Positions 9,654-19,102 of a DNA stretch of 64,000 nt are shown in pieces (position 1 is the first letter of the stretch; each line of letters opens with the position of its first letter). This DNA is from Phanerodontia chrysosporium. Taxonomy: Eukaryota; Basidiomycota; Agaricomycetes; Polyporales; Phanerochaetaceae. A model generated the notes under the pieces. It was not told the DNA's origin. It saw only the letters and a list, made by a program, of their open reading frames with translations, and did not search any database. The DNA is taken from NCBI GenBank assembly GCA_001910725.1, contig MJGA01000004.1, forward strand, positions 1,364,001-1,428,000, read 5' to 3'. The position numbers were made by a program, and so were the translations under genes.

Positions 9654-10115
9654 TTGACATACTGAGCACAAATTATGTGTACGTAGATTTACGTACTTAC
9701 ACTATCATGCGCCAAACCTGTTTGCCACAAGATATGGATGAAATGAGGCTCATTCCGGCATAGCAGGATTAGCACAATGAAGTAGAGCTTAGTATAGAAG
9801 AGGAATTCAAGGCGTGGGAATGTATAGAAAAGCGCGGGAGTTCAGAGCAAGGGCGTGAGAAGACAGAGACCCAAAGGGAAGGCGTGAGAAGACGCAGCCA
9901 TTTTGGGATCACTGTGGGAAAGGCAGGCTATATTTGGGCGGTGTGGGAAAGTAACTACCCAATTAGGCCTGGAAATGCGCCAAGCATCTCTGGAATGAGG
10001 GGAGAGACGTGTGGAAAGTCAGAGGAAAGTATGGAAAGGAATGGAATCCACTGGAAAGGTACAGAAAAAAAAGGTGCCAAGCGGAAAAGGAAGCGGAAAG
10101 GAGTTGCAGGAAGGA

Positions 10116-10784
10116 TGTAGAATAGTGTAGCACCTTGTAGAACATTCTAGCACTGTACAAATTGACCAAACACGGTCAAATAAGGCCATACTCTGTAGGA
10201 GTATAAAAGGCCACTCTCTTCTTCTCTCTCAATAGATCACTAGTTGGAAGCAGCCAGCTATTTTCTCACCTCAACCACCACCATCTCTTGGTGTGGGCTG
10301 TGTGTTATCAGTATAAGTGTGATTCAGTTCTAGTAAGGGTAGTTAGTCCACCAGTGCAAACAGGCATTGTGGTGGTAGTCTATCGCTTACTCAGTCTTTA
10401 GTCTACGGTCCTCCGTCTACAGTAAGATTAGTTAGTCCACCAGTGCACTCAGGCATTGTGGTGGTAGTCTATTGCTTACTCTAGTTACGTCTACGGTATT
10501 ACGGTTTTACGTTAGCTCTTTAGTCCAGCAAGGCGCCTGGTAGTTGAGCTATTTGGTTGTGAAGGTTTAGTTATTCGTCTACGGTCCACGGTTTACGTGT
10601 AAGTTATAGCAAGCAGGCTATACTTACTTGGTTGGTTATTCGGTTTACGGTCATAAGTAAAGATAAGCAAGCAAGGCTTACTTTACTTACTCTTTGGTTA
10701 CTAAGGTCTTACTTACAAGTGTTACTTGTACTTAAGTCCTATTACCTTACCCCTTCTAGGAGACTAACCTCTTCTACCTCTACA
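10116..10784 (+). repeat. Possible LTR-like unit inside the TIR element
   Basis: The 669-bp stretch begins TGTAGA and ends TCTACA, a 6-bp inverted terminal pair. It has a TATA-like box gtataaaagg near 10200 followed by pyrimidine-rich sequence. It contains two near-identical 51-bp repeats (10342-10392 and 10431-10481), each holding CCACCA and TGGTGG that can pair. No target-site duplication is visible, so the boundaries are tentative. Confidence 0.35.
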
Positions 10785-11261
10785 CACTATCTTACCCTCT
10801 GTATACCTACTATCTCAGCAATACTTTTCCCCTCCACACGAACGCCCGAGGCAGTAGTCGACCAACAGTCTGGTCCACCTCACTCGGTTACCTTTGGTAA
10901 TATCTCTTGCCAGGGTATAAAGCACGACAACACCGAGTGTGGTCTCTCTGGCTCTGTGTTCCCTATGGTGTCCGTAAATTCGGTTACCGTGATAGCAAGC
11001 CATCTCTAAGTGGCATCTTCAATAGCTCTTTACAAGAGAAATAGCTGGATTCAAGTCTTGTTAACCCATGGTAACAAAGCTAACTAAGAACTATATACTT
11101 CGAGTTGAATACATCATTAGCGATTACTATACCGCAGTGAGGTGCTGCAATGTACCACTAATCTGACGGTGCCTGTTATACAAGGTCGCAGCACCTGCAA
11201 TAGCTGTTGCGACGTGTTTACATATATGTGGACCGTGCAGTGGCGCGGCGCAGTGCATTGA

Positions 11262-11356
11262 CGGCACTCCGAGTCGCGCTTGGGCGCCTAGCCTGAGTTT
11301 ACGCACATCACTGCCGAGTTTACGACGGTTATAATTTTTGAACAGACGTACCGCCA
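11262..11356 (-). repeat. Right terminal inverted repeat
   Basis: Inverted partner of 9559-9653. It ends GTACCGCCA followed by TA. Confidence 0.8.
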
Positions 11357-11573
11357 TAATTACACACTGAGCACATGTACACAGTTTTGTGATTCAGGTG
11401 GATCGAAGACCAGCCTGCACATTAGAGTGCTTACATCACTCACCTGCCAGCGCTTGCTTGTGCACAGGTGCACACTGCACGCAATTCTTGCACTCAACCT
11501 TTCACACTTTGAGAATCAATTGCAGGGTTGATTCTGACATGTTTGCTGAACAAAAATGAATGTAATAAAAAAG

Positions 11574-11669
11574 CGTCACCTGAGCGATTCGAACACTCGC
11601 GGGCAAAGCCCAACCGCTGACAGCTACTCAAGTAGCAGGCGATCCCGTTAACCACTCCGGCAAAGTGAC
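11574..11669 (-). tRNA. tRNA-Ser(GCU) with a 14-nt intron
   Basis: Read on the minus strand, a 7-bp acceptor stem GTCACTT/AGGTGAC is followed by a D arm, anticodon GCT (plus-strand 11634-11636), a class II variable arm (GGGC-TTT-GCCC) and a T arm GAGTG-TTCGAAT-CGCTC. The discriminator base is G. A 14-nt intron (11619-11632, CTTGAGTAGCTGTC) sits one base 3' of the anticodon, the canonical position. Its GTAGC pairs with GCTAC of the anticodon region. A run of six T follows the gene as a Pol III terminator. The mature length would be 82 nt, normal for tRNA-Ser. Confidence 0.93.
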
Positions 11670-12070
11670 TTATACTACGGAGAACGCACCTGAAATATAT
11701 GGTGCCAAAACGCCATGGCCCCATATGACCCCTCGCTATTGCTCCTTCGACCCGAGCCATGGCAAAGAAGAAATCAGCTACAGCTGAGACTGCGCAAGCT
11801 GCCGCGCGCGGGCTGACGTGTCGGTACACGCTATTCCAAAAGTAGCAGCGTGGACGGGCAAAGGCAACCATTACCCCGCCGCTCACCCGTGGGACGGCTC
11901 TGCTTCACAGGTGACACTCTCGTTCACAGTATCAGTCTCTAATTGACACCCTTGCAGGCACGGTCATGAAATGTCTACTTCATGAAGGCTCGCCAGTACT
12001 CAAGGGCACGAAATACATCCTGCGCTCCGATCTCATGTTCAAAAGCTGGGGGGGGACCTCCATGGCATAC
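11670..12070. other. Intergenic, no supported feature
   Basis: The 5' flank of the tRNA and the 3' flank of RRP3. Reading frames here are short and overlap the tRNA, and nothing is recognisable. Confidence 0.5.
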
Positions 12071-13591
12071 CTACTTCCGCTTCTTCGACTTCTTGCTCGG
12101 CATCCCTGCTTCAACGATATCGTCATCCCGATCCCGGTCGTCCTTGCCGCCCCCTATGTCGCGTCTCCGCTTCTTGCCACGGCCCTCCCTGGCTTGGTCC
12201 TTGAGCTCGTTGGTCGCTGCGCGGCCCGCCTCGTCGACACGCTCGCGGAGCAGCGCAATCTCCTCCTTGTCCGTCGGCCAGAGCTCTAGCTTCTTGCCGA
12301 TGACGGCCTCGATGCGCTGCACGAGCTCGACATCATACTGCGTCACGAGCGTGATCGACTTGCCCGACCGTCCCGCACGCGCGGTACGGCCTACACGGTG
12401 GATGTAGTCTTTTGAGTGGGTGGGGATGTCATAGTTGATGACGACGTCAACGTGTGGGATATCGAGACCACGGCTTGCAACGTCGGTCGCCACCAGCACC
12501 TTCCGACCGCCGCTCTTGAACTTGCCGAGGGCACCGAGACGTTGGCTTTGGCTCAGCTGACCGTGCAGGGGGACAGCAGGGAAGCCAAGTACGCGCATCA
12601 TGATCGCTAGCCTGTACTTAGATATGAGTAAATGGGCCGGCGAGAGGCTATGAATAAGCTTACCTCTGGCAATCATGTACCGTCCTTGTAAAGATGATGA
12701 TCGAGTTTGATGCCAGTGAATTTGCAAGGTATATGAGATTGACATCCTTCTGGACTAGGGGTATGAAGAGGTAGTATTGCAATAGTGTTGATACAGTAGA
12801 ATACCTGTCCAAAGTGGTCAGACCGAAGTAGCTGTATCAGGGAAAACATAACCGTACTTTTCGGATACTTCAACCCGCACTGGGTTCGACAAGCTTGCAC
12901 GCTGGAGTTTGGCAACCTTGGTGGTCATTGTTGCAGAGAACAGATATGTCGTGCGTTCTTGAGGGATGACCTTCAGGATTTTGTCTAGTATAGGGCCAAA
13001 GTCCATGTCTAGCAGCCTGTCCGCCTCGTCGAGGACCTGTGCGATGTGTGAGCACCCAACTGCTACTTCTCCATCTGTGCTACTCACCAGGAACTTCAAA
13101 CTCCTCAGACTAAAGCCCTTCGTGTTCTCTAGGTGGTACTGCAGCCGACCAGGAGTCGCCACCACAACGTGCGGCTTCTTTGCGAGGGCGACCGCCTGGG
13201 TCATCTCGTCGATACCACCGACGACTGTCGCGCAGCGCACGCCCATCGCGCTGCCGAGGGCCTCAAACTGCTCAGTGATCTGGTACGCAAGCTCGCGCGT
13301 CGGCGCGATGACACACGCGAAGAGCCCGCGCGGGTCCTCCCAGAGCTTCTGCAGGATCGGCAGCGCGAACGCGGCGGTCTTGCCCGAGCCTGTCGAGGCG
13401 ACACCAATGATGTCGCGCCCCTCGAGCGCATGCGGCAGCGCCGCCGCCTGGATGTCCGTCGGCACAGTGAAGTTGAGCTGCTGCAGCGCCTCGAGCAGCG
13501 GGTCGATGAGCCCGAGGGCCTTGAATGTCGGCTTTTCTTGCGGCGCCGGCGAGGGCGAGCGGGAGGTAGAGGCTTCTTCCGGTGTCGGCAT
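12071..13591 (-). CDS. RRP3: ATP-dependent rRNA helicase RRP3 (DEAD box)
   Basis: RRP3 (human DDX47) is a nucleolar helicase for early 18S pre-rRNA cleavage. Coding exons are 13088-13591, 12858-13036, 12664-12804 and 12071-12611, with introns of 51-53 nt. They join to 454 aa, near the usual length. The helicase core starts with the family phrase FKALGL and the Q-motif region (residues 23-50). Walker A is ASTGSGKT (65-72), then APTRELA, GG, TPGR, DEAD (about 171-174), SAT, ARGLD-type (ASRGLD) and [11 protein letters not shown] (346-356). [17 protein letters not shown] context and [14 protein letters not shown] are typical of the RRP3 subgroup rather than other DEAD proteins. The basic tail SKKSKKRK suits nucleolar retention. 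The start at 13591 opens a Ser/Pro-rich tail before the core; an upstream in-frame extension has no good ATG context. Confidence 0.93.
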
Positions 13592-14129
13592 GGCTCTCTG
13601 TGACGGTAGTGAACGGAGAGGATGAGAGGACGGGCTGGGCCAGAGGCTTTGCAATGAGAGCAAGCGGAAAGCGAGGTTTCTCAAGAAATTCTTGATCGCT
13701 GATCGAGGGCTAGACGCCCATTTTGCGTTGACCTTAACCCCGCATCCTTGTCCCACTAAACGAGCCAGAGATATTCACGATATATATACCACACTACTAC
13801 TACTGCAAGAACTACACTAATTTTTTGGTGATTGCTTTTCTGCTTTTACCAGTCAGAGAGAATTTTTAGTGAACTTTGTGTTTTCCGAGAGACCGAGATC
13901 AAGCCAATGCGAGAGATGGAGCATTGTGGCGGAGGGCGAGCGTGCGTGACAGGCGTCGGGTCGGGGAGCATTCCATGGGCACAGAGATCGTCCGTCGGAA
14001 GACCGGGGACAGTCTACCTTGGGGAACGAAGCATATGCTGGGAAAGCGATGACTGCCTGCTTGCTGTACAAGGGCGAAGGAGAGGCCTGTGGCGCCAACG
14101 ACCAGTCCGAGAGATCCAGAAGCGAAACC
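13592..14129. other. RRP3 promoter side, no gene
   Basis: It holds an AT run atatatatacc near 13780 and ACT repeats near 13795 that may belong to the RRP3 upstream region. Nothing else is supported. Confidence 0.45.
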
Positions 14130-14975
14130 TTATGCCGTAGTTGCCATAGGCGTAGGTGGACACTTAGCCAGCAAGAGGGACGAAAACCGGGACAGCCGCG
14201 CGAAGAACAGGACGAGAACCCTTGGGGGCAAAGACGGGAGCGTCCACGCGGAGTGCAGGAGGACCAGTCGCAGCCTTGGGAACGAAGGCTGGGGCGTCAG
14301 CCCGCAGACCAGTTTCCTTGCGATGAAAGTCTGGGAACCGATGTTGAGGGTAGGGAAGACCAGAGCCTGGGCGTCGTTCTCGAGAGCAGAGCCAGTGTTG
14401 ATGTCCTCAGTGGAGACAGCGGAGACAAGAAAGGCCTTGGCGCAGAGCAGCGTGTCTATATCCAGGGAAGTAAGCCGAGACCCCAGTGCAAGAGAACAGC
14501 TGCTTACCATCCAAAGAGACGCTGTGTGTGAGCCCAAGGTCTTCGATGTCCCTCTCGTCGTCCACCAGAGTGTTCTCGCCATCCGAACCGTCGTCGTCCC
14601 CGGGGACCTCGTTGCCATTATCCTCGCGGCCATGGTTGGCCTCGTCGCCATCGTCGACAGCGTCCGCGCGGGCATCAAATGCGACCCGGGCAACCCACAT
14701 GCGCCAGACATCGTCGGCGTCCTCAGGCGCAGGCCACTGGAGCATGGCGGGCCAGATGTGGTCCATGCGGTCCTGGGAGACGCGCTCAGCGGTTGTGCGC
14801 TGTGCGCAATGCGCGTAGGTACATACCTCGAACGCAGGCGCAGCAGCCCGAGGGCGAGCTGGCCGTGGTCAACGGGGACAAGCGCGAGGGCACGCAGCGC
14901 AGGCGCGAACAGCTGCTTGACGTCCAGGGCGGCTGGAGGCTTCGCGCCCAAGCCGAGGAATACAGTGCCGAACAT
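14130..14975 (-). CDS. Unknown acidic protein with possible PAM2-like motifs
   Basis: I do not recognise this family. Exon 1 (14823-14975) starts MFGTVFLGLGAKPPAALDVK, exon 2 (14508-14772) encodes a Trp- and Asp/Glu-rich stretch (MDHIWPAMLQWPAPEDADDV and many acidic residues), and exon 3 starts at 14455. Phase 0 and phase 1 junctions fit introns 14773-14822 and 14456-14507. The 3' part is uncertain. The direct frame ends at 14130 with a hydrophobic tail. A one-frame shift or a weak extra intron (gtcttc to gcaag, 44 nt) gives LRADAPAFVPKA, LRVDAPVFAPKG and LRAAVPVFVPLA and ends at 14164. These three units resemble PAM2 motifs that bind poly(A)-binding protein. The open frame on the opposite strand looks like its shadow. 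A TATA-like catataaac lies near 15075. Confidence 0.45.
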   Translation of the reverse strand: MFGTVFLGLGAKPPAALDVKQLFAPALRALALVPVDHGQLALGLLRLRSRYVPTRIAHSAQPLSASPRTAWTTSGPPCSSGLRLRTPTMSGACGLPGSHLMPARTLSTMATRPTMAARIMATRSPGTTTVRMARTLWWTTRGTSKTLGSHTASLWMVSSCSLALGSRLTSLDIDTLLCAKAFLVSAVSTEDINTGSALENDAQALVFPTLNIGSQTFIARKLVCGLTPQPSFPRLRLVLLHSAWTLPSLPPRVLVLFFARLSRFSSLLLAKCPPTPMATTA

Positions 14976-15428
14976 TATGCAGAGATAAGTATAGAGTGAA
15001 GATACAGTAAGTGTTTGCAAGAGGGAGAAGGTGGTTGTCTAGGTGAAGAAGGGGTGCGAGGACTGGGCCGGGTTTATATGCACTGGCAGGAGGCTGGCAT
15101 TGCGAAACTGACTGGGGCTGGCATGCCCGTAGCTGTGGATGGCTTCCTGATGATGGCAGTCCGAACCAGCCCCACGTCTTTGGGCGAGCGCGCTCCGACA
15201 ATCCGGCGACGTCCCGCTCTATTAACTTTGCGGAGAGAACATTATCTCTGGAAGCCACGACATTACGTGGAACAACTCACCGAACGATACATCCTGGCTT
15301 CTCTGCGAGCGAAACTCAGTCCGTCGAAAAACGAGAGGAAAATCCAGTTCTATTCACAATAATATACAGAGGAGTAGCAGCTTGCATACGTACAAGTTTG
15401 TCGTTGAGTAATTGATACTATGGTCACA
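14976..15428. other. Intergenic between two minus-strand genes
   Basis: The upstream region of the acidic-protein gene (TATA-like catataaac near 15075, pyrimidine-rich stretch before the ATG) and the 3' flank of the M24 gene. No gene is supported. Confidence 0.5.
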
Positions 15429-16965
15429 TCACGGCTCCCATGGGCTCCCGGCCTGCCCACCGACCCCCTCAGTCAGAAAGACAGGGCTGCCGTCTTCGTC
15501 AATGTAAAAGCAGTCTTCCAGGCGTATTCCGACCTAAACTCCACATAAGCAGCAGCACCATGATGGAAAAAACCACAATACCTCGCCCTCGATATAGATG
15601 CCTGGTTCGTCCGAGAAAGTGTGTCCAGTCAGAATGATGTCGTCAGAACCTCCTCGCAGATACGGCGACTCGTGCCCTTCGAGACCAATACCTGCACGTT
15701 TTTCAGTTTGCTTGCTCACGCTGTGAACTGCTACGAAAACTGACCATGCCCGAGTCTGTGTGTGAAGTACGGTCCGTAACCGCCATACTCGATGACCTCA
15801 CGTCCTGCGCGATCGACGTTGGCAGTGATAGTCCCATTGCGCGCAGCATGGAATGCGATTGCCTGTGCCTCCCACACGAGGTCCCAGAGGTCGAGGTGGT
15901 CCATCGAGATCTCCGAGTCCTCAAGAGCGAACGTCTGGCAAAGGTGGTGTCAGAGACCGAACGCAAGCATACTCGGTTCGTTCTCACCCGTGTGACGTCG
16001 CTGACGTAGCCGTGCAGTGACGCGCCAATGTCGGCGAGGATCAGGTCGCTCTTATGCAGCCTGCGGTCTGTGCCGCTTCCGTGCGGAAGCGCAGCGTTCG
16101 CTGAGAATGGGTGAGGGGTAGTACAAGCATGCTGCTGCGTGGTTCTTACGTCCAAAGAGCACAAGCCCACCGCCGTTGCTCAGGCCCGCGGCGGCAAGCG
16201 CGCTTGATATCAGTGCACGGGCTTCCGACTCGCGCATGCCGATGTACATCTCGTCTGCTGCAGCTCTGATCGCTGCAACCGTTGCCTGTGCAAAATGAGG
16301 ATCATGAGTCCAGACATGCTCATCGGAAGCTCGGGTAGACGCACCTCATTGACACACTTGAGGATCTCGATCTCTTCGCAACTCTTCCTCTCGCGCAGCC
16401 TGCGCACCTCCACTGGCGCGCCGACGACGCGCGTATCCTCACCCAGTGCCTCTTGGAGGCCATCCACAACAAACTGACGCATAGCACCATCGACAAAAAC
16501 GGTGCCGCCACGGAGGCCAGGGATCGCGTCGGCGGCGACGGCATACGGGCTGGCGTCCTCGGGCCACGCAGGGAACGCGATCTCGCCGTCGCTGGGGATG
16601 CGCAAGAGGCGTGCGCGCGTCTCCTCGAAGGCGGGCGTGAGCACGCTGAGGCGCGCCGTGACGCGTGCGCCGTCGACGGCGGGCGTGAGGACGAGGAGGA
16701 GCGGCCGCTCGGAGAGGCGCCACGCGGCGGCGCTGAGGTTGGCGAAGAAGGCGGCGTTCGCGCCCGGCTCGGCGACGTACGCGGCGGCGCCGAGGGCGTG
16801 CAGCGTCGCGGCGAGCGTGTCCTGCCGCGCGACGAAGGACGCGGGAGGCACGGGCGGGATGTGCGCACAGTAGCCCGCGAGCTGGGCGAAGGGCGCGTGC
16901 GGCGGGCGGAGGAGGGCAGAGGGACGGAAGAGGAGGAGGAAGAGGGCGGTGGTGAGGAAGGCCAT
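15429..16965 (-). CDS. M24 metallopeptidase (Xaa-Pro dipeptidase-like), signal-anchored
   Basis: M24 'pita-bread' peptidases cleave N-terminal residues before or after proline using two metals. The exons 16345-16965, 16150-16285, 15988-16100, 15745-15934, 15582-15691 and 15429-15533 join without any phase conflict to 424 aa. The five metal ligands are in place: D276 (LADIGA), D287 (VSDVTR), H353 (HRLGHG), E382 (SDEPGIYIE) and E396 (GIRLED). H360 of GHES is the usual transition-state His. Residues 1-20 (MAFLTTALFLLLFRPSALLR) are hydrophobic with basic flanks, so the enzyme probably enters the secretory path or sits in a membrane. The N-terminal half is the creatinase-like non-catalytic domain, very Ala- and Arg-rich. 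A strongly GC-rich opposite-strand frame over exon 1 is a shadow. Confidence 0.9.
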
Positions 16966-17230
16966 GGAGGCAGCCGTCGGTGTGGGCTGCCCCGGACGGT
17001 GGGGTCAATGAGGGGGCGAGGTGTGAGAACGGGGCGACACACCTTGTGAAAGAGCGGCCTGAAGCGGGACGGGCGGTGTGAGTCGCCGTCGCCAGTCGCT
17101 GGGCGGTCGTGTCCCTTGGCCCACATCGTGTCCCGCTCAATTGACCAAGCCGAGCAATGAGGGCAAGGTCCAAGCCAGGCCCACCCCGCGTCTACCGCGC
17201 GCTCGGCGCCTGCACTCTCCTCCGACCCTC
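16966..17230. promoter_or_regulatory. Divergent promoter region, M24 peptidase / AlkB gene
   Basis: A 265-bp spacer lies between two outward-facing ATGs. No TATA box is evident. The region is shared by position only. Confidence 0.4.
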
Positions 17231-18926
17231 ATGGCAGACCACGCCGACGACACAGATATACTCCTTGCGCTCCTCTCCAGCCTGCTTGACAATCCAGTAG
17301 ATGACCAGTCTCTGCTTCTCGACGCGCTTGTCGAATTCAACGGCAATGTCGAACGCGCTGCGGCGCTCCTCAATTCGGGCCCCTCTCGGCTGCCATCCGA
17401 GGCCACTAGCGTGAAGCGCAAACGCAAACCAGGCCTCGACGACTGGCTTGGTACTGGCACATCTGCAAAGAAACGCCAAGTATCTCTTGCTCCTGGATCG
17501 CCGCGTTCTCTGGCTCGCGAAGAGCCAGGCACTCCCCCACGCGAAGACCAACGCGCTGCTAGCGAGAGCCCATCCAAGAAGCCCAGGAATGTCTCCAAGG
17601 ACGAGTTCATGGCTCTCCTGCGCCCCCTCCCTCGAGTGACTCAACACCTGCGGGACCGCCCAAGTTCCCGCCTCTGACCCTCACCACCCCAGCCATGGTC
17701 GCCAAGCACACGCCCTGTACGATGCATTTATCAGTCTTGCCCCCGGAGTTGGCTTCCAGGTGCGTCTCAGATGCATCTCCTGTTGCTGTCCTCTCACACC
17801 TCCTGACAGACTATTCTACACCATGATCGAAGAGAGCGAAACCTGGCAGCGCAACAAGTGGTGGCTATTCGACCGCGTTGTAGAGAGTCCGCACAGGACG
17901 TCCTTTTACGTGCGTCAACTATCAGAAAACGACGAAGACGGCATGCGTGAAGCTACGCAATACTGGTGCGCCGGCATGCCGGAGGCTGACCCACAGTCTT
18001 ACCTATCCAGCCGATAGGTATAACGGCCGACAGACCGAGTCGCCGAAGCCGTTCCCCGCAGCGATGGCCGAGGCCTGTGAGTATATTGAGCATGTCGTCA
18101 ATGAGGAGATGCGCAAGCGGCCGCGTTTTCCGCTTGAATGGGGCGGCGAGTCTGCGCCAGGCGAATCCTCCAATAGAGATCGTGTCGTCTGGCGTGCCAA
18201 CGTTGCCGCCTCGAATCGCTACGAAGGCTCGCAAGAAAGCGTTGGCTTCCACTCTGACCAGCTCACCTACCTTGGGCCGTTTGCCACTATTGCGAGTTTG
18301 AGTCTCGGTGAGGATTTTCCTAGTTGTGACCCAGTCCTACGGTGCTTATATACATAGGCACCACTCGGACATTCCGATTGCGAGAAGTTGTCCCGACCGA
18401 GGAAAGAGAGAAGAGGAGCGCGAGGACCTATAATATTCCTCTTCCGCACAACTCCGTAAGTGCGGTTCAGCCACTGTCTCTCTCATTCCAACATCCAGGT
18501 TAGCTCTGCATCATGCACGCCTCATGCCAAGAGACATTCAAACACTGTATACCTCCACAACGCGTGATCGACCCCTTCAGACCCTCGATACCGCCTCCCG
18601 GTGCCGATCCGGACGAACCCATCCCAAGTTTCAATAGCCGGATCAACATCACCTTTCGGTTCTACCGACCCGACTTTCACTCTTCGATGACTCCGAAATG
18701 CAAGTGCGGTGTGCCATGCATCCTGCGGCCTGACATGAAGAACCGGTATGTCATGCCGGACGCTGCCAAACGGAGCGACACGCCGGAGAAGACGAACCAA
18801 GGTGTCACGACCAAGTACTGGTGGACGTGCTACGCCGGGGTGCAGAACGACGGGAAAGGGTGCAACCTGTGGAAAGTCATGGACCCCAAGGCAGAGGGCA
18901 GAGGCCCGTTTGCGGGCGATGTATGA
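17231..18926 (+). CDS. AlkB-type 2OG-Fe(II) dioxygenase with CUE-like and GRF zinc domains
   Basis: AlkB homologues of this class (ALKBH2/3-like) remove methyl groups from DNA or RNA bases. Exons are 17231-17759, 17810-17965, 18018-18307, 18358-18455 and 18504-18926. Residues 8-50 form a CUE/UBA-like helix set (DILLALLSSLLDNP, NVERAAALLN), which suggests ubiquitin binding, followed by a basic KRKRK patch. The oxygenase core has the HxD iron motif (FHSDQLTYLGP), the second His (IMHASCQETFKH) and the 2OG-binding Arg region (RINITFRFYRP). The C-terminus is a GRF zinc finger (CKCGVPC, later WTCYAG and CNLWKVMD), which binds single-stranded nucleic acid. A one-base deletion in a C run near 17621-17634 puts the start of the gene out of frame with the core; all other junctions keep phase. 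This is probably a sequencing error, but a broken gene cannot be excluded. Confidence 0.85.
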
Positions 18927-19040
18927 TACAGAGGGCGCTTGACGCCACAACCGCAGGACCTTCCGAAAGCAGCTAGTAACTTGTGTACCGATCGATCGGC
19001 GGCGTGAGATCTGATGTGAGATCTAGATTTGTGTGCACGG

Positions 19041-19046
19041 TGACTC
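19041..19046 (+). promoter_or_regulatory. Gcn4/CPC1-type site upstream of HIS3
   Basis: TGACTC, the core of the general amino-acid-control element, lies 57 nt before the HIS3 ATG. A CT-repeat tract (about 19080-19098) sits just before the ATG, as in many fungal leaders. Function is inferred from the known control of histidine genes. Confidence 0.45.
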
Positions 19047-19102
19047 GCATTTGCAAGAGTTCCCACTGGCTGCCTCTGCCTCTCTCTCTCTCTCTCTTCA
19101 CC

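Larger units (their letters stand above)
9557..11358. mobile_element. Non-autonomous TIR DNA element (about 1.8 kb)
   Basis: About 95 bp at the left end (9559-9653) match the reverse complement of the right end (about 11262-11356) with roughly ten mismatches. Both start TGGCGGTAC and both contain the core CAGGCTAGGCGCCC. TA dinucleotides flank both ends (TA at 9557-9558 and 11357-11358), as expected for a Tc1/mariner-type TA target. No transposase-like reading frame is present inside, so it would need a helper. The interior holds a promoter-like region and an LTR-like unit (10116-10784), so it may itself be a nested insertion site. Confidence 0.75.

Noticed and set aside
14089..14988. Plus-strand open frame of about 300 codons
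   Set aside because: It is the antisense of the minus-strand acidic gene. The minus strand has consistent introns and phases, and the plus frame has none.
16453..17049. Plus-strand Gly/Arg/Glu-rich frame over the M24 gene
   Set aside because: It is a shadow of GC-rich exon 1. The minus strand carries all five metal ligands of an M24 peptidase.
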